Of a DNA stretch of 64,000 nucleotides, positions 9,518-19,331 are shown one piece after another. How positions within the stretch are numbered: the stretch's first letter is position 1; each line of letters starts with the position of its first letter. A model generated the notes under the pieces. That model was not told where the DNA came from, did no database searches, and saw only the letters and a program-made list of their open reading frames with translations. Source of the stretch: Cohnella sp. SGD-V74 (GTDB taxonomy: Bacteria > Bacillota > Bacilli > Paenibacillales > Paenibacillaceae); the NCBI RefSeq assembly GCF_003001675.1, contig NZ_PVYW01000019.1:1-64000 (forward strand). Reading direction: 5' to 3'. The translations under genes were made by a program, and so were the position numbers.

Positions 9518-12500
9518 TTACTTCTCGATTAATTGAAGAGCGCGATACAGGAACGTCGCCGCTTCCGCTCTGCTGGTCATGCTCTTCGGCATCATATTGC
9601 CGTTGGAGCCCGTAACCAGCCCGTGTTCAAGCATGGTCGCTGCGCTTTCCGCAGCATACGGCGCGATCTGGCTCGCATCGCGATAGCTGTCGAGCGCCGA
9701 GCCGGATGCGGCCGGTTTGACGACACCCGTCGACTGCAGCGCGCGAGTCAGCATGACCATGACGTCCTGACGGCTGATCGGATCTCGCGGAGCGAAGTTG
9801 ACGCCGTTCACTCCGGAGACGATGCCCAATTGTTTGGCAATGGAAACCGCATCATAATAATAGTCCTGCGACCGCACGTCCGCAAAAGTCGATGCAAACT
9901 CGGCGCGCAAATCAAGCAGGTTCACCAGCATCAGGATGAAATCCGCCCGCGTCACCGGACTGGCTGGACTGAAGGCGGCCTTCTCGATCGAAGTGCCTTT
10001 GACGATGCCTCTCTTGGCCAACTCCTCGATTGCCTCGCGCGCCCATTCATGCTTGCCAAGGTCGATGAACGCAGCCGCCGGGGCCGCAATGCCGACGGCA
10101 TATACGCCGGCATGATCCACGGAGAACCGCAGAATCCCCTTATCGTAAACTGCATCCTTGACCTCTGCCGCGCGGTCGCCCGCCGTCAGCTCGTATACGC
10201 GCAGCCATGCCGCTTGCTCGCCCGCCTGCAGCGCATACGGGATTGCGATCCGAATCGCCCCCTTCGAATTGCTCCAAGCCAGAGCCTCTCCGTCCAACTG
10301 CAGCGCCACTTGCACAATCGGCCTGCTGCCGATCCTGCCAGCCGCTTCGTTGCCGCGATAATCGCCCGCACGATCGCTTACCGTGACGAGCAGCTTCCCT
10401 GCATTCGCCGTATTGGCGCCCGCCAGCATGTCGCCGTTGAGCACAAGCTGGCCGTACGGAGTGTCGATATGCAGCAGCAGATGGGATTGACCCGTCAGAT
10501 TAGCCGCCGGAAGCTCCAATGCATAGCTGCCGGCTCCGTTCGCCGGTTTCAATTCAATGTGGACGTGCTTGTCGCCGTTGCTGTCGGCCGTCGCCTTGCG
10601 AATGGCGGCATTCAGATCCGACGCTCCGACCGAGGCCGAAGCCTGTTTGCCGTTCAACATCGGGACGAGCACGGCTTTGACCGAACCGTCCGCTTGCGAG
10701 GTATACGGGTCCGGCGTCGAGCCGCCGCCACCTCTGCCTCCGTTGCCGCCTCCACTATTGCCTCCGCCTCCATTGGTAGGCGGTTTGCGATATTCGAAGG
10801 CGGCCAGCTCGGGAGTCGTCATGTCGTCCGTCTCCAGCTCGACCGTATAACTTCCTTGCGCTTCGCCGGTCAGCGTGAAGGCGAACCCGAAGCTGCCGTC
10901 GTCCTTGGCGGTCCCCTGACCGGTATATTGAATGTTGCCGCTAGGATCGAGCACTTTGACGTACACTTGCTCCAGCTTGCCATTCATGACCAGACCGTCG
11001 ATCGCGACGTTCTTGGTCGGGACGTCCACACCGGCCCGTATGCCGTCCAATGTCTTCATCTCCTGCTGCAGGGCAAGATCGTACACGCCGAATTCATAGA
11101 AGGAATATCCGTAGAACGTTGCCCGGTTCAGTCCGTCGAACTTGATATATCTTGCCGTCGTGGCCGGGAACACCAGCGTGTTCTTGCCGTCCGCCGCTTT
11201 AACCACGCCGTTGGTGCCGACGTTCAAGGGACGCCAATTCTGCTTGTCGTCCGAGACGGTCAGCAGGTATTGGTCCGCGCGAGCATACTCCCAATCGATG
11301 CGGATCGTGTCGAAGGTTTGCGGGCTGCCCAGATCGACCTGGAACCAGGCCGTCTCGCGCACTTCGCTCGCCCATCGTGTGGCCGGAGCGCCGTCCAGCG
11401 CCTTCTCGGGCTCCAACCCCGCCGCTTCCGTCGTGGACGCCTCCGCTTGTTTGTCCTGCGCGACGCTTCCAATCTCGTAATACACGCCTTCCTTCAGCGC
11501 CGTATAAGCGCTCTCCGCCGCGTAGCCGCGATCCTTGGCCTCTTCCAGCTTGGCATTGAAGGCCTTCAGATAGCGCTGGGCCTGCTCGGGATCGCTGGCT
11601 TGCGTACGCCCCATCATGATCAAGGCATTGCGCATAGCGCGGTTCGTCTCGGCATGGCTCAGCTGATTGTTTTCCGCATACTTATCCACGAGCGCCAGAA
11701 GGCCGTCCGCGCCCAAGCGAGCCTCTATGACGAACTTAACCGTCTTCGATTTGGCGGCGGCCACCGTCAACTCCAGCACATGCTTGCCCGGCTTGCCCGT
11801 CAGATCCACTACAGTTCCTTGCGTGTACGGCTTGCCGTCATACTTGGCCGTTACTTTGATAATCCCGCTGCCGTCATCTCCCGGAACGGTCCAGGTGAAA
11901 GCGGCCTGGGTCGTGTCCGGCACGATCTTATGCTCCGAGATCGGCTGCCCGTTCATAAGCGTTACAACATCCGGCGGAACGGCGTCCTGCTTCTGGTAAG
12001 TGCCTTTCGCGAATTGATACAGCCAATCGTAGAGCACGCGAGTAGCGGGGTCTGCGCTGTTAGCCGCGTTGTAAACGGCGTTGTTGCCTTGATAGTATGC
12101 TTTATACCCTTGCTGCATCAGTCCTGTATCCACGCCGCTGTTCAAATACTCGATGAACCGCTCGCGGAAGACGGCGTCGTTGATCATCCTGTCGTCGAAC
12201 TCCAATTCCAGCGACATGCCGTACCGTTTCGCCATATCCGCCGTATCTTCCAGACGCGAAGGGTCCAACTGCTCGAAGAAGTAATTCGGCTGCAGCGATA
12301 TCGCATCAATGCCGACATCCTTCCACATGAATGCCTTGTAGGCCAGAAAATGAGGAATCCAGAACATCTTCAAGCCGGCGGCATGCACGATGTCGCTCGT
12401 CCTCTTGACCATCTCCGGGCCGGTCGCATGCGTGCTGATCTGCTCCTCCAGCCAATACATGCCGACGAGTTCCAGGTTCGAGTAGTTGGCCGCCGCCCAT

Positions 12501-13660
12501 CTGGCTTGCACTTCATCGACCCACCACCGAATCGCTTTCTCCCGATTGTTCAGCGATGCGGCGCTGCCGACCGTGCCGACATTGAAATCCAGATTTTCGC
12601 CGTTAAGGCTGCCGAAGTCGGACTGATACTCGCCCGGTTCCGGAATCATCAGAACGACCTTCGTCTTGCGGTCGGGCTGCCCGAGCTTGGCGCCCGCCTC
12701 GATCGTCGCTTCGTTCAACGCGCTCATATCGCCGCCAATGGCGAACGTTTTATTCAAATACCAGTCCCATTCCTCTTTTCTGGCTTTGCCGGCCGCGTCC
12801 GTCGCTCCGAAGCCTCTGCCGTTCTCCGACGTCAAGCCCAGATACAGCACGCCGTCGAACAGCCAGTCGACCGGTTCGCCCTGCTGGTTCACGTAGCTGA
12901 TATTCGGGATAACCCGCTCCTTCGTCCAAGTTCCCGTGCCATCTCCGTAATGCCCGTTATACAGCAAACCCAGGTTTTGAATACCGCCGGTTGCCACCCC
13001 CGGTTGCTGCAGGGCATAAGGGACGGGCTGCACCGGCTGGGCTTCTGCGAGAAGACCGTCCGCACCGGTAATCGTCACCTCGTCGATCATGCTCCATGCC
13101 CTCGAATGCATGGAGAACACAACCTTCACATACCGTGCGTACACGAGCCCCTCGGCGTAATCGCCCCGTTTCACGACTCCGGTCTCCTCGCTGCCATCCC
13201 ATGAATAGGTCTCGATGGCGGTCTGATCGCCCCACAACAATTGAGTCGCATTATGAGACAATACGCCCCAGTTCACCTGATCGTCGGACGCGTAAAAAGA
13301 AACGGTGAGCGGTACGAGCGTCTCGTTGTTCGGCCAATCGTGCAGGAAGCGCGCGCTGACCTCCTTGATCGTCTTCGGCTCGCCCAGATCGAACACGACC
13401 GAACGGGATTTCTTGTTGCGGTGGCCCACCCAATTGCCGCTGGCGCGTGACGGGTCGGCGCTATTCCCGTCCGTCAGCTTCGTCCCGTCATCCGGGAAAG
13501 CGTCTTCCGGCTGTTCCGACCAGGTATACGTTTTCCCTTGGGCCAAATTGTAGAAAACTGCGCCTCCTCCGCCCGGATCCTCCGCATATACGGACGACAG
13601 CAACGACAGCAGCATGACCGGGACAAGCAGCAAAGCGGTCAAACCTCTTCTTGTTCTCAT
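9518..13660 (-). CDS. Secreted DUF4855-like protein with discoidin domains and three SLH repeats
   Basis: A 1380-residue surface protein. A Sec signal peptide ends near VYA at residue 26. A discoidin-like domain (about 36-200) is followed by a TIM-barrel-like region (about 212-560; LLYNGHYGDGTGTW, DGVLYLGL, MYWLEEQISTHATG, FWIPHFLAYKA, LELEFDDRM) that I recognise as DUF4855-like. Next come an Ig-like region, a helical FIVAR-like segment, a second F5/8 type C domain (about 745-870), a Gly-rich linker near 970, a beta-rich part, and three SLH repeats from about 1195 to the end (ITRADF-, DPISRQD- and TSRAEA-type). The enzymatic function is unknown; a glycan-acting role is inferred from architecture. 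It follows the GH20 gene by 36 bp, so the two are likely an operon. Confidence 0.85.
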   Translation of the reverse strand: MRTRRGLTALLLVPVMLLSLLSSVYAEDPGGGGAVFYNLAQGKTYTWSEQPEDAFPDDGTKLTDGNSADPSRASGNWVGHRNKKSRSVVFDLGEPKTIKEVSARFLHDWPNNETLVPLTVSFYASDDQVNWGVLSHNATQLLWGDQTAIETYSWDGSEETGVVKRGDYAEGLVYARYVKVVFSMHSRAWSMIDEVTITGADGLLAEAQPVQPVPYALQQPGVATGGIQNLGLLYNGHYGDGTGTWTKERVIPNISYVNQQGEPVDWLFDGVLYLGLTSENGRGFGATDAAGKARKEEWDWYLNKTFAIGGDMSALNEATIEAGAKLGQPDRKTKVVLMIPEPGEYQSDFGSLNGENLDFNVGTVGSAASLNNREKAIRWWVDEVQARWAAANYSNLELVGMYWLEEQISTHATGPEMVKRTSDIVHAAGLKMFWIPHFLAYKAFMWKDVGIDAISLQPNYFFEQLDPSRLEDTADMAKRYGMSLELEFDDRMINDAVFRERFIEYLNSGVDTGLMQQGYKAYYQGNNAVYNAANSADPATRVLYDWLYQFAKGTYQKQDAVPPDVVTLMNGQPISEHKIVPDTTQAAFTWTVPGDDGSGIIKVTAKYDGKPYTQGTVVDLTGKPGKHVLELTVAAAKSKTVKFVIEARLGADGLLALVDKYAENNQLSHAETNRAMRNALIMMGRTQASDPEQAQRYLKAFNAKLEEAKDRGYAAESAYTALKEGVYYEIGSVAQDKQAEASTTEAAGLEPEKALDGAPATRWASEVRETAWFQVDLGSPQTFDTIRIDWEYARADQYLLTVSDDKQNWRPLNVGTNGVVKAADGKNTLVFPATTARYIKFDGLNRATFYGYSFYEFGVYDLALQQEMKTLDGIRAGVDVPTKNVAIDGLVMNGKLEQVYVKVLDPSGNIQYTGQGTAKDDGSFGFAFTLTGEAQGSYTVELETDDMTTPELAAFEYRKPPTNGGGGNSGGGNGGRGGGGSTPDPYTSQADGSVKAVLVPMLNGKQASASVGASDLNAAIRKATADSNGDKHVHIELKPANGAGSYALELPAANLTGQSHLLLHIDTPYGQLVLNGDMLAGANTANAGKLLVTVSDRAGDYRGNEAAGRIGSRPIVQVALQLDGEALAWSNSKGAIRIAIPYALQAGEQAAWLRVYELTAGDRAAEVKDAVYDKGILRFSVDHAGVYAVGIAAPAAAFIDLGKHEWAREAIEELAKRGIVKGTSIEKAAFSPASPVTRADFILMLVNLLDLRAEFASTFADVRSQDYYYDAVSIAKQLGIVSGVNGVNFAPRDPISRQDVMVMLTRALQSTGVVKPAASGSALDSYRDASQIAPYAAESAATMLEHGLVTGSNGNMMPKSMTSRAEAATFLYRALQLIEK

Positions 13661-13696
13661 CGTAAGCTCACGCTCTCTTTCCAGGTAAAATGGGAT

Positions 13697-16600
13697 CTAT
13701 TCCTGCGCCTTCATCTTCGCAAGCGCATCGAGCATGTTCAGAATGACGACTGCCGCCTCTGCTCGCGTGGCTGAAACCTCCGGCGCGAACCGGTTGTCCC
13801 CGCGTCCGCTCATGACTCCCGCCTCTTGGGCTGCCGCTACGTACGGCTTCGCCCAAGCCGGAATTTGATCTGCGTCCGCGTAAGAGAGATCAGATCCTTC
13901 CGCAGGCTTCAAGCCCAAGCCGCGAACGATCATCGCTGCCAGCTCCGCGCGGCTGATCGAAGCCTTCGGACGGAAGGTCCGATCCGCATAACCGCTGATC
14001 AGGCCGGATTCCAGCGCTTGCGCAATATACGGCTTCGCCCAGGCTTGAATCGAGCCTGCGTCGGCGAAGTCCAGCGAGCCGTTCGCTCCTTGCAGCTTCA
14101 ACGCTTTGACCAGCATGGCGACGAATTCGTCCCTGCTGACCGTCTTATTGGGCTTGAACGACCCGTCGGTGTAACCGGCCACGAATCCAAGCTCGACGGC
14201 TCGCTTGATCGACGCCTCGGCCCAGTGGCTGGCAATATCGTGCAACCGAATCGTCGACGATCCGCCGCCGTCCGATCCGGAGCCATTCTCAGCGCCGTTG
14301 TCCGAGCCACTCCCGCCGCCATTGCCCTGATCTCCGCCGCTCGGATTTGAACCGCCGCTTTGTCCGCCGTCCGGGCCTGGAGTGACGGGACTCGGAGACC
14401 ATCCGCCTCCGCCGGAGCCGGGCAGCGCTCTGATCATCACCTTAAACGTTTTGTCCGCCGAAGCGGCTCCCTTGCTGATCGTCGCGGTCAGCACAACCTC
14501 GATGTCGCTTGAACCGCCGGACGGACGCTTCAGCAGCTGGCCGTTGGCATTCAAGTAGTCGGGCTTCGAGCTGCTCCAGACGATACGCGTGCCCTGCTGT
14601 CCTTTTTGCGGGAGATAGATATTGGAAGCAAGGCTGCCGTTCACGTTAAGCTCGATCAGGTCCATTACGTCTTCGATCGTCAGACGATCGCGCGCAGCGC
14701 TTAATCCGGCATACGCCTGCTCGGCGTCAGGACGGGACAGCTGCGAATTTTGAATCGCCGCAATCGCATGGCTCATCGCCTGCTGAAGCTGCGACCAGCC
14801 TTCCGGAGAATAATTGGCTTCCACAAGCCGATCGGCTTCGATAGCCGTCAGCAGGTCGATAATCGGCCGAATGTTGCCGAGCTTGTACTGCTCGCCGTAC
14901 ACTTCGAATTCCTCGAAGGAATAGCCGAACATGGTCGCTCTCGTCACGCCTGCGAACTTCACGTATCTGGCCGGCGCGCTCTGGAAAGTCGTGACGACCC
15001 GCCCCTGCTTGCCGTTAATCTCGCCGTTGTTGTCCTTCACGACATTCGTCCAGTTCACCTTGTCCTCGGACACGTAAATGCGGTATTTCGAACCGTAAGC
15101 CGTCTGCCACAGGATGGACACCGTGTCGATGTTCTTCACTTCGCCCAGATCCACCATGAACCACGTATCGTCCACCCAATCGCTGGACCATCGGGTATCT
15201 CCCCTGCCGTCCACCGCCTTGTCCGCCGTGTAGGAAGCGGATTCCGGCTGCGACGATTCCGCTTGCTTGTGCAAAGCCAGGTTTCCATGCAAGTCCATGT
15301 AGGTATTCCATATGACGAGTTCGTCAATCAGGCCTTTGAAGGCATTCGTGGCGCTGCCGATTTTCGCGACCGGCAGCACGAACGTTTCCAGCTTGGAGCC
15401 GTCTTTCAACGTAGCCGTATACTCGCTGCCGTTAATGAAAATCGAGGTGCCGGTGTCGTCCCCGGTCATGACGACTTGCGTCCAGCGGTCGGTCGGCAGC
15501 TTGTAATTGAATTCGCTGACGTAGTTTTCCTTCGCGATGGCGATTTTGCCGCTGCCCCCGATGTTGTATTTCAACTGCCCGTCCGGGGATTCCAGCAACA
15601 CGGTCCCTTGCGGACTGTCGGCGTCCGGCTTGATCCACATGGACAGCGTCCATCCGAACCCGAGCGTACGCAGCGGGGTTTCCACATAGCTGGCGCCGCC
15701 GTTCAGCCTCACCGCCTGTCCGAACATCCCCTTATCCGCGCTCGCATTCACCGCATGGCCGTCAAAGCCGTTGCCCGAACGATCCGCGAAGCCTTCGTCA
15801 AATGTGTAATCCACCACGATATGGCGCTCGTTTTCCACTTGCAGCTTGTGCGAGAGATGCACGTTGGGCGGGTCCGCGTAGCGGGCGGCGTCCGCCTGGA
15901 AGCTCGCGAAGTTCCGATCGATGCGATTGCCTCTCCACAGCTTCTCCGCCAACGCTTGCATGGAAGGCAGAATTCGTTGATGCGAATCCGCCATCGAGAC
16001 GCCCTTTTCCACGGATACATCGTTCCAGAGCGCGAACATGCCGCCTTTGACCTGCGGATGCGCATAGGGAAGCTTCGTCTCCAGCCAATCGTTAGGCTCC
16101 CATTCGTTGTAGATGAAATCGTAATTCAAGTAGCTGCGGTACAGCTGCGGAACGATATAAAGCAAATTGGTATTGGTGTTGATAATGTCGTAGCCGAGTT
16201 CGACCGCCTGCCTCGCGCTGCCGTACGGCTCGTACCAGATGTCCATCGTCGCATTGCTGCTGACCGGCGTCGTGCCGTCGTAGGCGGACAGACTGCCCCA
16301 CAGACGGGCGCGTTTTCCTTTTCCGTCAATATGATGGAGGAGCGTGTCCGTGTAGCTGCGGAAAGCTTCCTTGTCGCTGCCGAAATATTCATCCGTGCCG
16401 ATATGCACGTCCGGGCCGACGAAAGTCGGATTGCCGCCGTCCAAATACTCGTCAAAGAGCGCCTTGACGAAGTCGATCGTCTCGGGACGCGCAATATCCA
16501 GCTGATTGCGGCTGCCCAGCCGCGGATCGTAAGCGATGAACGCGCCGGAGTGGCCCGGCGTATCGATCTCCGGCACGACGTTTACGCCGTACTCCATCCC

Positions 16601-18019
16601 GAGCAGCTGCAAATCCCTGAATTGCTGCTTCGTATAGAAGCCGTCCGTGCTCGTCATTCCGGGGAACGTCTCGCTCTCCAAGCGAAACTTTCCGACATCG
16701 CCGACATCGTCGTTCAAGTGAATCTGGAATCGGTTCATCTTGTAGTAGGACATCAGCTTGACATAGTCCTGCAAAAACTCGATCGTATAAAACTTGCGGG
16801 CCACATCCAGCATGAAGCCCCGATCGGGGTATTTCGGATAATCGCGCGTTTGCCCTTTGGGCATTGCCTTATGATCGGGAGCATGACCGAGCAGCTGCAA
16901 TACCGTCCTCGTGCCGAACATGACTCCCGTTTGATTGGAGGAAGCAATAGAGGCATACTCGCCGATATTCAGCTCATACCCTTCCGTCCCCAATCCCGCT
17001 TGGGCGACATCCAGCGTCAAATAGATATCCCCCGCCTGCGGAGCGCCGGTCGTCACCTCCAGCGACTGCTTGGTTAAATCCAGCAGGTCTTGCTGCAAAA
17101 TGTCGGCCGTCCGCCGCAGAGCGGCCTCATCCTCTGCCCGAATGACGATTCTCGAATGATCCGTCAAACGGAACTCGCCGGTTGCGCCCAGCCACTCGCG
17201 CAGAGAAGGAATGACGCGCGGCTCCGGATTGCGGTCGCTTGTCTGCTTGAATAGGCCGGGTACAGTGACCAGCACATTATCCGTAAGGAAATAAGTCGGA
17301 TCGCTGTCGCTTTCGATTTTCAGCAGCAGCTGAATCTGCGTATCAACCAGCGGCGCATGGATATTGCCCTGCGCATCGATGACCGGCAAGCTGTCCGTGT
17401 TCACCAACGTCAGCGTGTAGTCGGCCGGTACGGGAGGCAGATTCAGTTGGGTATCTCCTTCGTTAACGACGATGCCGCTTTTGACCGCCTCCATCATCGG
17501 CGGCAGCAGCGGCCTGCCTTTGTACACTTCGAACTCCCAGAAGGAGTACCCGTAATAAATGCCTTCAACCGGACGGCGCGTTACTCCCTGGAACTTGACG
17601 TATCGCGCCATTGTCGGCTCAAACTCGATCGTATCTTCAACCGGCCCAGGGGCGACGAGCGTGCGATTGTCCGAGAATACGTTCCGCCAGGACAACGCAT
17701 CGTCGGACACGAGAATTTGATATTGGTCCGCCGGAGTCTGCCAATGGATGACCACTCTTCCGATCTCTGCGGACTCGCCCAGATCTACGTAGAACCACTG
17801 ATCATCCGTTCTTTCCGAAGACCAGCGGCTTAGCCCTTCGGCGCCGCCGTCCACCGCTTTCTCGGGTCCGAAAAAATCTACCTCGTTCGACGAGGAATAA
17901 GCGTCCTTCCCTAAAGCCAGATTCCCTGCCGAGGCGCCGGACTTCTCCGGGGGCAGAGCAATCATTATGAAAGCGGTAACAAGAAGCGCGAAAAAAATAA
18001 CCCTCTGGCGAACACGCAT
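13697..18019 (-). CDS. Secreted GH20 beta-N-acetylhexosaminidase-like enzyme, S-layer anchored
   Basis: A 1440-residue surface protein. Signal peptide to about residue 30 (SGASA); F5/8 type C domain (32-175); GH20 accessory region (about 280-390); GH20 catalytic barrel (about 395-720) with YPKYPDRGFMLDVARKFY, NRFQIHLNDD, VVPEIDTPGHSGAF and the catalytic Asp-Glu in HIGTDEYFG near residue 543. A LamG-like domain (about 755-915), a second F5/8 type C domain (918-1055), a FIVAR-like stretch, a bacterial Ig-like domain (about 1118-1200), a Gly/Ser linker and three SLH repeats follow. It probably removes terminal hexosamine units from host, fungal or bacterial glycans at the cell surface; lacto-N-biosidase activity is an alternative within GH20. 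The AAGGAGG site before ATG sets the start. Confidence 0.9.
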   Translation of the reverse strand: MRVRQRVIFFALLVTAFIMIALPPEKSGASAGNLALGKDAYSSSNEVDFFGPEKAVDGGAEGLSRWSSERTDDQWFYVDLGESAEIGRVVIHWQTPADQYQILVSDDALSWRNVFSDNRTLVAPGPVEDTIEFEPTMARYVKFQGVTRRPVEGIYYGYSFWEFEVYKGRPLLPPMMEAVKSGIVVNEGDTQLNLPPVPADYTLTLVNTDSLPVIDAQGNIHAPLVDTQIQLLLKIESDSDPTYFLTDNVLVTVPGLFKQTSDRNPEPRVIPSLREWLGATGEFRLTDHSRIVIRAEDEAALRRTADILQQDLLDLTKQSLEVTTGAPQAGDIYLTLDVAQAGLGTEGYELNIGEYASIASSNQTGVMFGTRTVLQLLGHAPDHKAMPKGQTRDYPKYPDRGFMLDVARKFYTIEFLQDYVKLMSYYKMNRFQIHLNDDVGDVGKFRLESETFPGMTSTDGFYTKQQFRDLQLLGMEYGVNVVPEIDTPGHSGAFIAYDPRLGSRNQLDIARPETIDFVKALFDEYLDGGNPTFVGPDVHIGTDEYFGSDKEAFRSYTDTLLHHIDGKGKRARLWGSLSAYDGTTPVSSNATMDIWYEPYGSARQAVELGYDIINTNTNLLYIVPQLYRSYLNYDFIYNEWEPNDWLETKLPYAHPQVKGGMFALWNDVSVEKGVSMADSHQRILPSMQALAEKLWRGNRIDRNFASFQADAARYADPPNVHLSHKLQVENERHIVVDYTFDEGFADRSGNGFDGHAVNASADKGMFGQAVRLNGGASYVETPLRTLGFGWTLSMWIKPDADSPQGTVLLESPDGQLKYNIGGSGKIAIAKENYVSEFNYKLPTDRWTQVVMTGDDTGTSIFINGSEYTATLKDGSKLETFVLPVAKIGSATNAFKGLIDELVIWNTYMDLHGNLALHKQAESSQPESASYTADKAVDGRGDTRWSSDWVDDTWFMVDLGEVKNIDTVSILWQTAYGSKYRIYVSEDKVNWTNVVKDNNGEINGKQGRVVTTFQSAPARYVKFAGVTRATMFGYSFEEFEVYGEQYKLGNIRPIIDLLTAIEADRLVEANYSPEGWSQLQQAMSHAIAAIQNSQLSRPDAEQAYAGLSAARDRLTIEDVMDLIELNVNGSLASNIYLPQKGQQGTRIVWSSSKPDYLNANGQLLKRPSGGSSDIEVVLTATISKGAASADKTFKVMIRALPGSGGGGWSPSPVTPGPDGGQSGGSNPSGGDQGNGGGSGSDNGAENGSGSDGGGSSTIRLHDIASHWAEASIKRAVELGFVAGYTDGSFKPNKTVSRDEFVAMLVKALKLQGANGSLDFADAGSIQAWAKPYIAQALESGLISGYADRTFRPKASISRAELAAMIVRGLGLKPAEGSDLSYADADQIPAWAKPYVAAAQEAGVMSGRGDNRFAPEVSATRAEAAVVILNMLDALAKMKAQE

Positions 18020-18104
18020 TAAGATACCTCCTTGTAATCATCTCGCACAGCATTCACAAGCGGTATTGCTTTCCCTCCCCATGCTCATTTGCAACGGCAC
18101 CTTC

Positions 18105-18133
18105 ATTATAAGTAGGGGGCATTCGCGCTTCGA
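18105..18133 (-). promoter_or_regulatory. Possible promoter of the GH20-DUF4855 gene pair
   Basis: A perfect TATAAT on the minus strand lies 85 bp upstream of the GH20 start codon. The best -35 at 17 bp (TCGAAG) is poor, so an activator or another sigma factor may be needed. Confidence 0.4.
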
Positions 18134-18185
18134 TATACTTGTGTTTACATTCCATATACAAATGCGGACTTCTCCCGTCCCGCAA

Positions 18186-18228
18186 TAAAAAAACGACCCC
18201 TCATCCGGTGTACGGATAAGGAGTCGTC
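18186..18228 (-). terminator. Terminator of cysK
   Basis: Minus-strand GACTCCTTATCCG pairs with CGGATGAGGGGTC across a 5-nt loop, with one or two mismatches, and is followed by seven T residues. It lies 20 bp after the cysK stop. Confidence 0.9.
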
Positions 18229-18248
18229 TGTCTTGTTGCGTATAAAAA

Positions 18249-19190
18249 TTAGTTCTCGAAGTTGAACAGAGGCGTGCTCAGGTAACGTTCGCCGTTGGAC
18301 GGAACGACCGCTACGACGCGCTTGCCTTCGCCGAGTTCTTTCGCCACTTTAAGCGCGGCGAAGATAGCGGCGCCGGAAGAGATGCCGACCAGAAGACCTT
18401 CCTTCTTGGCGACGGTGCGAGCCGTCTCGAACGCTTCTTCGTTCTCGATCGTAATAACGCCGTCGTAAACTTCGCGGTTCAGAATCTCAGGGATAAAGTT
18501 CGCTCCGATCCCTTGGATCTTGTGAGGGCCAGGGCCGCCGCCGGACAAGAGCGGGGATGCCGCAGGCTCTACCGCATAGATTTTGATGTTCGGAAAGTTC
18601 TGCTTCAGCACTTCGCCCGCGCCGGAGATCGTGCCGCCCGTGCCGATACCGGCTACGAACGCGTCGATCTTGCCGTCGTAGGAGTTGATCGCTTCAACGA
18701 TTTCCGGACCCGTCGTCTCGCGGTGAATTTTCACGTTCGCTTGGTTCTTGAATTGTTGAGGAATGAAGTAGTCCGGGTTCTCCTTGGCGATCTCTTCCGC
18801 CTTCTTGACGGCGCCGTTCATGCCTTCCGATCCCGGAGTCAGCACCAGCTCAGCCCCGTAAGCGCGAAGCAGATTGCGGCGCTCCAAGCTCATCGTCTCA
18901 GGCATAACGAGAACCGCGCGATATCCTTTCGCAGCGGCGACCAGCGCCAGACCAATACCGGTGTTGCCGCTCGTCGGCTCGACGATCGTGTTGACGCCCG
19001 GCTTGATCAGCCCTTGCTTCTCCGCTTCTTCGATCATGCTGATCGCGATGCGGTCCTTAACGCTGGAGCCCGGGTTCTGATACTCGAGTTTCACGTAGAT
19101 TTCCGCGCTGCCTTCCGGTACGACACGGTTCAAGCGTACAAGCGGCGTATCGCCGATAAGCTGGGTCACGTTCTGAACAATCTTGGCCAT
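18249..19190 (-). CDS. cysK: Cysteine synthase A (O-acetylserine sulfhydrylase)
   Basis: Makes cysteine from O-acetylserine and sulfide; in Bacilli CysK also works with the repressor CymR. The 313 residues are normal for the family. The PLP lysine is in [11 protein letters not shown] near residue 43, with [10 protein letters not shown], the TTGPEI substrate loop (HRETTGPEI), [10 protein letters not shown] phosphate loop and [12 protein letters not shown] strong GGAGGG Shine-Dalgarno precedes ATG. It has its own promoter upstream and a terminator after it, though it keeps the conserved order hslO-yacD-cysK. Confidence 0.97.
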   Translation of the reverse strand: MAKIVQNVTQLIGDTPLVRLNRVVPEGSAEIYVKLEYQNPGSSVKDRIAISMIEEAEKQGLIKPGVNTIVEPTSGNTGIGLALVAAAKGYRAVLVMPETMSLERRNLLRAYGAELVLTPGSEGMNGAVKKAEEIAKENPDYFIPQQFKNQANVKIHRETTGPEIVEAINSYDGKIDAFVAGIGTGGTISGAGEVLKQNFPNIKIYAVEPAASPLLSGGGPGPHKIQGIGANFIPEILNREVYDGVITIENEEAFETARTVAKKEGLLVGISSGAAIFAALKVAKELGEGKRVVAVVPSNGERYLSTPLFNFEN

Positions 19191-19240
19191 TAGAGTTGTT
19201 CCCTCCTACAATATAGCGGCTATGCGCCTTGTTCGTTATT

Positions 19241-19257
19241 CCGACTAAAACAGTCGG
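19241..19257. promoter_or_regulatory. Operator-like palindrome in the cysK leader
   Basis: CCGACT and AGTCGG flank a 5-bp AAAAC core, giving a 17-bp palindrome. It starts about 10 bp downstream of the predicted cysK transcription start. Position and the GTCGGAATA extension are compatible with an Rrf2-family (CymR-like) site, but that assignment is inference. Confidence 0.5.
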
Positions 19258-19273
19258 TTTTCAGTCTGATTTC

Positions 19274-19303
19274 ATCTTATCAAACCTCGGAGAGGATTGT
19301 CAA
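19274..19303 (-). promoter_or_regulatory. Sigma-A promoter of cysK
   Basis: Minus-strand TTGACA (perfect) and TAAGAT are separated by 18 bp. The predicted start near 19266 gives a leader of about 75 nt. Confidence 0.75.
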
Positions 19304-19331
19304 TAGCTGGTTAACAATGGACGCAAATTCG

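Noticed and set aside
9533-13204. A 1223-residue plus-strand frame opposite the DUF4855-like gene
   Set aside because: An antisense shadow caused by GC-rich codons; Arg/His/Val-rich, no domains, and no ribosome binding site.
19191-19331. T-box or S-box riboswitch upstream of cysK
   Set aside because: The leader from the predicted start is only about 75 nt and lacks the T-box sequence or the S-box core.
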